64,000 nucleotides of DNA, taken from contig NZ_JBQEON010000038.1 of NCBI RefSeq assembly GCF_052045245.1, positions 3,184 to 67,183 on the forward strand. The letters are read 5' to 3'. This stretch comes from Burkholderia sp052045245. Its GTDB lineage: Bacteria; Pseudomonadota; Gammaproteobacteria; Burkholderiales; Burkholderiaceae. The translations under genes were made by a program, and so were the position numbers. How positions within the stretch are numbered: position 1 is the stretch's first letter; every line of letters begins with the position of its first letter. Shown one piece after another: positions 59,680 to 64,000 of this stretch. The notes under the pieces are model-generated. The model saw nothing but the letters and a program-made list of their open reading frames with translations. It had not been told where the DNA came from and ran no database searches.

Positions 59680-60529
59680 ATTCCGTATCGGGCAAGCCGT
59701 GCCGCGTCACCAGATCGACTGGGGCGACACGGTGCTCAAGCATGCGTCGCGTGCGGCGCTCGCGCTGGCCGCGTTCGCGTGCTTCTGGCTGTTCGTGCTG
59801 CCGGTGGTGGTCGTCGCGCTGTCGAGCGTGTCGACGCAATGGTCGGGCACGATTCTGCCGGCCGGCTATAGCCTGCGCTGGTTCGCGCGGCTCGGGTCGC
59901 CGGAGTACGATGCGCTGCTGACGAGCCTCGAAATCGGCTTCGGCGTGTCGGCGATCGGCACGATCCTCGGGCTGTGGCTCGCACTCGCGCTCGAAGGGCG
60001 CGACCGGCGCGGCCTCGGCGCGCTCGTCGACGCGCTCGTGATGGTGCCGAACGGCGTGCCGAGCGTCGTACTCGGGCTCGCGGTGCTGATCGCGTATCAC
60101 CAGAAACCGTTCGACCTGTCGAGCTCCGCGGCGATCGTCGTGTTCGTGCAGCTCGCGCTGATTCTGCCGTTCTGCTATCGCTGCGCGGCCGCCGCGCTGC
60201 GTCCGGAACTGACCGTGCTGCGCGAAGCGGCGGCAAGCCTCGGTGCGCCGCCCGCGATGGTGCTGCGCCGCGTGCTGCTGCCGCAGCTCGTGCCGGCGCT
60301 GCGCGCGAGCCTCGCGCTCGGCTTCGCGCTGTCGCTCGGCGAGCTCGGTGCGACGCTGACCGTCTATCCGCCCGGTTTTGCGACCGTGCCGATCGTCGTG
60401 ATCGGCCAGGTGGAGCGCGGCTACTACCTTCCGGCATCGGCGCTGTCGTTGCTGATGCTCGGCGCGTCGCTCGCGGCGCTGCTGCTGATCGCCGCACGCG
60501 TGCCGCGCGGCAAGCGGGCCGCATCATGA
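59669..60529 (+). CDS. phnV: 2-aminoethylphosphonate ABC transporter permease, second subunit
   Basis: A 286-residue permease with six predicted membrane segments and the EAA loop REAAASLGAPPAMVLRRVLL, followed by LPQLVPALRASLAL. A GGGAGG Shine-Dalgarno (59658-59663) precedes the ATG at 59669, which overlaps phnU by 11 bases. The stop overlaps the phnA start (ATGA), so translation is coupled to degradation. Confidence 0.9.
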   Translation: MSAEFRIGQAVPRHQIDWGDTVLKHASRAALALAAFACFWLFVLPVVVVALSSVSTQWSGTILPAGYSLRWFARLGSPEYDALLTSLEIGFGVSAIGTILGLWLALALEGRDRRGLGALVDALVMVPNGVPSVVLGLAVLIAYHQKPFDLSSSAAIVVFVQLALILPFCYRCAAAALRPELTVLREAAASLGAPPAMVLRRVLLPQLVPALRASLALGFALSLGELGATLTVYPPGFATVPIVVIGQVERGYYLPASALSLLMLGASLAALLLIAARVPRGKRAAS

Positions 60530-61836
60530 ACGCCGCATTCGCGATGCGGTTGCCCGGCGAGCAAGCGGCCGCCGGCAAGGTGTCGACGGATCTCGCGGGA
60601 CGGTCCGTCGACGTCAACGGCCGGCGCTACCGGCTGCCGGTCGAACCGACCGTCGTCGTGTGCGTCGACGGCTGCGAGTACGACTATCTCGAGCGTGCGG
60701 TGGAAGCCGGCGTCGCGCCGTTCATCGGCCGGATGATCGCGGAAGGGTCCGCGTGGCGTGCCGATTGCGTCGTGCCGACCTTCACCAACCCGAACAACCT
60801 GTCGATCGTCTGCGGCGTGCCGCCGTCGGTCCACGGGATCTGCGGCAACTACTTCTGGGATCCGGCCGCCGATGGCGGTCGTGGCGCCGAAGTGATGATG
60901 AACGATCCGGCCTACCTGCGGGCCGGCACGCTGCTCGCGGCGGCGTCCGACGCAGGCGCGCGGGTGGCCGTCGTCACGGCCAAAGACAAGCTGCGCCGGC
61001 TGCTCGGCTGGCAGATGAACGGGATCTGCTTTTCCGCCGAGAAGGCCGCGCAGGCCAATCTCGCGGAAAACGGGATCGTCGACGTGCTCGACTGGGTCGG
61101 CCTGCCGTCCCCCGACGTGTACAGCGCGGCGCTGTCCGAATTCGTGTTCGCGGCCGGCGTGCGGCTCGCGCAGACGCGCCAGGTCGACCTGATGTACCTG
61201 TCGACCACCGATTACGTGCAGCACAAGTGCGAGCCGGGCAGTCCCGGCGCGAACGCGTTCTACGCGATGATGGACCGCTATCTCGCGCAGCTCGATGCGC
61301 TGGGCTGGGCGATCGGGCTCACGGCCGACCACGGGATGAACGCGAAGCACGACCCGGCGACGGGCCGCCCGAACGTGATCTATCTGCAGGACGCGTTCGA
61401 CGGCTGGTTCGGCACGCAGGCCGCGCGCGTGATCCTGCCGATCACAGATCCGTACGTCGTGCACCACGGCGCGCTCGGCTCGTTCGCGACCGTGTATCTG
61501 GCGCCGGGCGTCGACCGGACCGACGCGATGTGGCGCGTGGGCGGCCTCGACGGTGTCGAGCTCGTGCTCGACAACGCGGAAGCCGCCGCGCGCTTCGAGT
61601 TGCCGGCCGACCGGATCGGCGACCTCGTCGTGATCGCACGGCGCGACATGACGCTCGGCACACGCGCGCGCGAACACGACCTGTCCGGGTTGACCGTGCC
61701 GCTGCGTTCGCACGGCGGCGTGTCCGAGCAGGAAGTGCCGTTGCTGTTCAACCGCCGGATCGAGCGAGTCGACCCTGCGCGTCGTCCGCGCAACTTCGAC
61801 GTCTTCGATTTCGTGCTGAACCGGATTGCGTCATGA
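60526..61836 (+). CDS. phnA: Phosphonoacetate hydrolase
   Basis: A 436-residue member of the alkaline phosphatase/nucleotide pyrophosphatase superfamily that splits the C-P bond of phosphonoacetate to acetate and phosphate with two zinc ions. The metal-site motifs VVVCVDGCEYDYLE, the nucleophile Thr in PTFTNPNNLSIVCG near residue 86, YLSTTDYVQHKCEPGS and LTADHGMNAKHD are intact, and the last His lies in LRSHGGVSEQEVPLL. The length is close to that of known PhnA. It overlaps phnV and phnY by 4 bases each. Confidence 0.95.
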   Translation: MNAAFAMRLPGEQAAAGKVSTDLAGRSVDVNGRRYRLPVEPTVVVCVDGCEYDYLERAVEAGVAPFIGRMIAEGSAWRADCVVPTFTNPNNLSIVCGVPPSVHGICGNYFWDPAADGGRGAEVMMNDPAYLRAGTLLAAASDAGARVAVVTAKDKLRRLLGWQMNGICFSAEKAAQANLAENGIVDVLDWVGLPSPDVYSAALSEFVFAAGVRLAQTRQVDLMYLSTTDYVQHKCEPGSPGANAFYAMMDRYLAQLDALGWAIGLTADHGMNAKHDPATGRPNVIYLQDAFDGWFGTQAARVILPITDPYVVHHGALGSFATVYLAPGVDRTDAMWRVGGLDGVELVLDNAEAAARFELPADRIGDLVVIARRDMTLGTRAREHDLSGLTVPLRSHGGVSEQEVPLLFNRRIERVDPARRPRNFDVFDFVLNRIAS

Positions 61837-63287
61837 TGGCTCATCCCCGACAGGATCATCCTGCGTTTCGCGCCGAGGCGCTGCGCTGGTGCGGCACGCG
61901 CGCGACGCGCGACCGCGTGTTCGACGTTACCGATCCGTACACCGGCACGCGTGTCGGGACGGCACCGCTGGCGAGCGTCGACGACGTGCGCGCCGCGTTC
62001 GACCATGCGATGGCGTACCGGCCGGCGCTCACGCGCTATGAGCGTTCGCAGATCCTCGAGCGCGCGGCCGCGCTGCTGCGCGAGCGGACCGAGGAAGCGT
62101 CCGACCTGATCACGCTCGAATCGGGATTGTCCAAACAGGATTCGCGCTACGAGATCGGCCGCGTCGCCGACGTACTGAAGTTCGCGTCGGTCGAGGCGTT
62201 GCGCGACGACGCGCAGAGTTTCTCGTGCGACCTGACGCCTCACGGCAAGGCGCGGCGCGTGTTCTCGCAGCGCCAGCCGCTCGACGGCGTGATCGTCGCG
62301 ATCACGCCGTTCAATCATCCGATGAACCAGGTCGCGCACAAGATCGCGCCGGCGATCGCGACCAACAACCGCGTGATCGTGAAGCCGTCGGAGAAGGTGC
62401 CGCTGTCGGCGTTCTATCTGGCGGACCTGCTGTATGAAGCCGGGTTGCCCGAACCGATGCTGCAGGTGCTGACCGGCGATCCGCGCGAAATCGCGGATGA
62501 ACTCGTCACGCATCCGCATGCGTCGCTGATTACGTTTACGGGTGGCGTGTCGATCGGCAAGGCGATTGCCGCGCGGGCCGGCTACCGGCGCATCGTGCTG
62601 GAGCTGGGCGGCAACGATCCGCTGATTGTCCTCGACGATGCGGATCTCGACCGCGCGGCGTCGCTCGCGGTGCTCGGCTCGTACCGGAATTCGGGGCAGC
62701 GCTGCACGGCCGTCAAGCGGATCCTGGTACAGCGCTCGATCGCGCCGGCGTTCACCGAGCTGCTCGTCGAGAAGACACGTGCCTGGAAGTACGGCGATCC
62801 GTTCGATCCCGCGAACGAAATGGGCACGGTGATCGACGATGCGGCGGCACGGCTGTTCGAGGCGCGGGTCGGCGAGGCGGTCGCGCAGGGTGCGCGATTG
62901 CTGACCGGCAACGTGCGGCGCGGTGCGCTGTATGCGCCGACCGTGCTCGACAACGTCGATCCGTCGATGACGATCGTGCGCGAGGAGACCTTCGGCCCCG
63001 TCTCGCCCGTCATGACGTTCGACACCATCGACGATGCGATCCGGATCAGCAACGGCACGGCATTCGGATTGTCGTCGGGTGTCTGTACGGACAGTACGGC
63101 CGCGGTCGTGCGGTTCGTCAACGAGTTGAACGTCGGTACGGTGAATGTCTGGGAGGTGCCCGGATACCGGATCGAGCTGTCGCCGTTCGGCGGGATCAAG
63201 GATTCGGGGCTCGGCTACAAGGAAGGCGTTCAGGAAGCCATGAAGAGCTTCACGAACCTGAAGACGTTTTCGTTGCCTTGGGAGTAA
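61833..63287 (+). CDS. phnY: Phosphonoacetaldehyde dehydrogenase
   Basis: A 484-residue NAD-dependent aldehyde dehydrogenase that oxidises phosphonoacetaldehyde (from PhnW) to phosphonoacetate (for PhnA). Signatures are ITPFNHPMNQVAHKIAPAIA, FTGGVSIGKAIA, VLELGGNDPLIVLDDAD with the catalytic Glu and SGQRCTAVKRILV with the catalytic Cys near residue 291. Its position directly after phnA, coupled by ATGA, fixes the role. This phnY is unrelated to the oxygenase of the same name that works with PhnZ. Confidence 0.93.
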   Translation: MMAHPRQDHPAFRAEALRWCGTRATRDRVFDVTDPYTGTRVGTAPLASVDDVRAAFDHAMAYRPALTRYERSQILERAAALLRERTEEASDLITLESGLSKQDSRYEIGRVADVLKFASVEALRDDAQSFSCDLTPHGKARRVFSQRQPLDGVIVAITPFNHPMNQVAHKIAPAIATNNRVIVKPSEKVPLSAFYLADLLYEAGLPEPMLQVLTGDPREIADELVTHPHASLITFTGGVSIGKAIAARAGYRRIVLELGGNDPLIVLDDADLDRAASLAVLGSYRNSGQRCTAVKRILVQRSIAPAFTELLVEKTRAWKYGDPFDPANEMGTVIDDAAARLFEARVGEAVAQGARLLTGNVRRGALYAPTVLDNVDPSMTIVREETFGPVSPVMTFDTIDDAIRISNGTAFGLSSGVCTDSTAAVVRFVNELNVGTVNVWEVPGYRIELSPFGGIKDSGLGYKEGVQEAMKSFTNLKTFSLPWE

Positions 63288-63291
63288 GTGG

Positions 63292-63843
63292 ATGGCACTG
63301 ACGTTAGAGGAGATTCACGGGCTGTATCGCGAGCACGGCCACGTTGCCTATAGCGGAGAACCGGTCACGCAGCTGGAGCATGCGTTGCAGAGCGGCTTGC
63401 TGGCGGAGGAAGCGGGCGCTGACGACGCGCTGGTCGCGGCCGCGTTCCTGCACGACCTCGGGCATCTGCTGAATCGGCAGGGCGAGACGCCGAGCGCGCG
63501 CGGGATCGACGATCTGCATCAGTATTACGTGCTGCCGTTCCTGCGACCGCTGTTCAACGACACGGTGCTGGAGCCGATCCGTCTGCACGTCGACGCGAAG
63601 CGTTGCCTGTGCCGGACGGATGCCGGCTACTTCGAGAGCCTGTCGCCGGATTCGGTGCGCAGCCTGTCACTGCAGGGCGGTATCTTCAGTGACGAGGAGA
63701 CGGCGGCGTTCCTGCAACGCCCGTTCGCGGAAGACGCGCTGCGTCTGCGCCGTTGGGACGATACGGCGAAGGAAGAAGGCAAGGTGACACCGAATCTCGA
63801 TCACTATATGGAGATCGTCGCGCGCCAGGTGCGCGCGGCCTGA
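63292..63843 (+). CDS. PhnZ-like HD-domain phosphonate oxygenase
   Basis: A 183-residue HD-superfamily protein that aligns by eye with PhnZ, a diiron oxygenase cleaving the C-P bond of 2-amino-1-hydroxyethylphosphonate. Metal ligands match: His30, H54-D55 in FLHDLGHLLN, the His in PIRLHVDAKRCL and the Asp in WDDTAKEEGKV. The PhnZ substrate-gating pair Tyr-x-x-Glu is present as Y20 and E23 (AYSGEPVTQLEH). It starts 4 bases after phnY and closes the operon. The 2-oxoglutarate oxygenase partner that makes the PhnZ substrate is not in the window. Confidence 0.85.
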   Translation: MALTLEEIHGLYREHGHVAYSGEPVTQLEHALQSGLLAEEAGADDALVAAAFLHDLGHLLNRQGETPSARGIDDLHQYYVLPFLRPLFNDTVLEPIRLHVDAKRCLCRTDAGYFESLSPDSVRSLSLQGGIFSDEETAAFLQRPFAEDALRLRRWDDTAKEEGKVTPNLDHYMEIVARQVRAA

Positions 63844-63859
63844 CGGTTCGGCTGCTTCT

Positions 63860-63905
63860 ATATAAGGCCCCGCACGCGGCAGCGTGCGGGGCCTTATATT
63901 TTTTG
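63860..63905 (+). terminator. Terminator of the phn operon
   Basis: A perfect 18-bp stem (63860-63877 with 63882-63899) around loop GGCA is followed by TTTTTT. It is one of the strongest hairpins in the window. Confidence 0.93.
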
Positions 63906-63914
63906 AGAAACCCC

Positions 63915-63943
63915 TTGCGCGAATGCCGCGAGCTGCCTACAAT
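63915..63943 (+). promoter_or_regulatory. Promoter for the next gene to the right
   Basis: TTGCGC (63915-63920) and TACAAT (63938-63943) are separated by exactly 17 bp, a good sigma-70 promoter. The gene it serves lies beyond the window; bases 63944-64000 hold no start I can support. Confidence 0.6.
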
Positions 63944-64000
63944 CACGCCTCTTTCGCGCTAACGGAAACGCAGCGCGGGGGAAGAAGGGAGGCGGTGCGG

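Noticed and set aside
1..64000. CRISPR arrays, rRNA or tRNA genes
   Set aside because: No regularly spaced repeats of CRISPR type and no tRNA- or rRNA-like sequence was seen by eye; a dedicated scan was not possible.

Overview
The window is high-GC, densely coded DNA of Burkholderia type, most likely a replicon of the Burkholderia cepacia complex. The clearest marker is the gene order LysR regulator / lipase-like protein / RND adaptor / RND pump / outer-membrane lipoprotein (8071-16156). I recognise this as the ceoR-llpE-ceoA-ceoB-opcM multidrug efflux locus of B. cenocepacia (bpeT-llpE-bpeEF-oprC in B. pseudomallei). The dominance of accessory catabolism and transport genes suits chromosome 2, but that is inference. 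Two ambiguous bases (15411 and 38679) show draft sequence; one breaks opcM.

Layout. 1-3550: GABA use (gabD cut by the window edge, gabT, divergent gabR). 3647-7650: EamA transporter, selD, a purine nucleoside permease-like lipoprotein and a DUF4148 protein. 8071-16156: ceo efflux locus. 16277-17335: a TetR remnant and an alpha/beta hydrolase. 17596-22684: a DUF3579 gene, the DctB/DctD two-component system and a 2-hydroxycarboxylate transporter, with a consensus sigma-54 promoter and two matching upstream palindromes in front of the transporter. 23127-29406: an organosulfur acquisition operon (MetQ/N/I-like ABC transporter, flavin monooxygenase, ferritin-like protein, SfnB). 29423-33694: an exported protein, a trimeric autotransporter adhesin and an XRE regulator. 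33946-41452: D-glucarate/D-galactarate catabolism (transporter, 2,5-dioxovalerate dehydrogenase, KdgD, GarD), interrupted by a VapBC pair and an unknown gene. 41687-42605: NTF2-like and RbsD/FucU proteins. 42691-44625: a small island of lower GC. 44756-49958: DoxX, an MHS-type transporter, a LivK-type binding protein and a PAS-AraC regulator. 50235-55085: quinate/shikimate use (3-dehydroshikimate dehydratase, AroQ, shikimate dehydrogenase, MFS transporter). 55188-63843: 2-aminoethylphosphonate uptake and degradation (phnW divergent from phnSTUV-phnA-phnY and a PhnZ-like HD oxygenase).

How they work together: most blocks are self-contained scavenging pathways, each pairing a transporter with its enzymes. 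GarD, KdgD and the dioxovalerate dehydrogenase take galactarate to 2-oxoglutarate. PhnW, PhnY and PhnA take 2-aminoethylphosphonate through phosphonoacetaldehyde and phosphonoacetate to acetate and phosphate.

The most unusual region is 42691-44625. It holds a chimeric reading frame ending in a tyrosine-recombinase C-terminus, a candidate polymorphic toxin/immunity pair between near-identical 26-bp direct repeats, and a zinc-ribbon protein, all inside a 10-bp direct repeat. Other notable points are an alpha/beta hydrolase (LlpE) whose catalytic Ser is Asp, a PhnZ-like oxygenase inside a PhnWAY cluster, and several palindromic sites, two of which share the form CGGACC-N4-GGTCCG.
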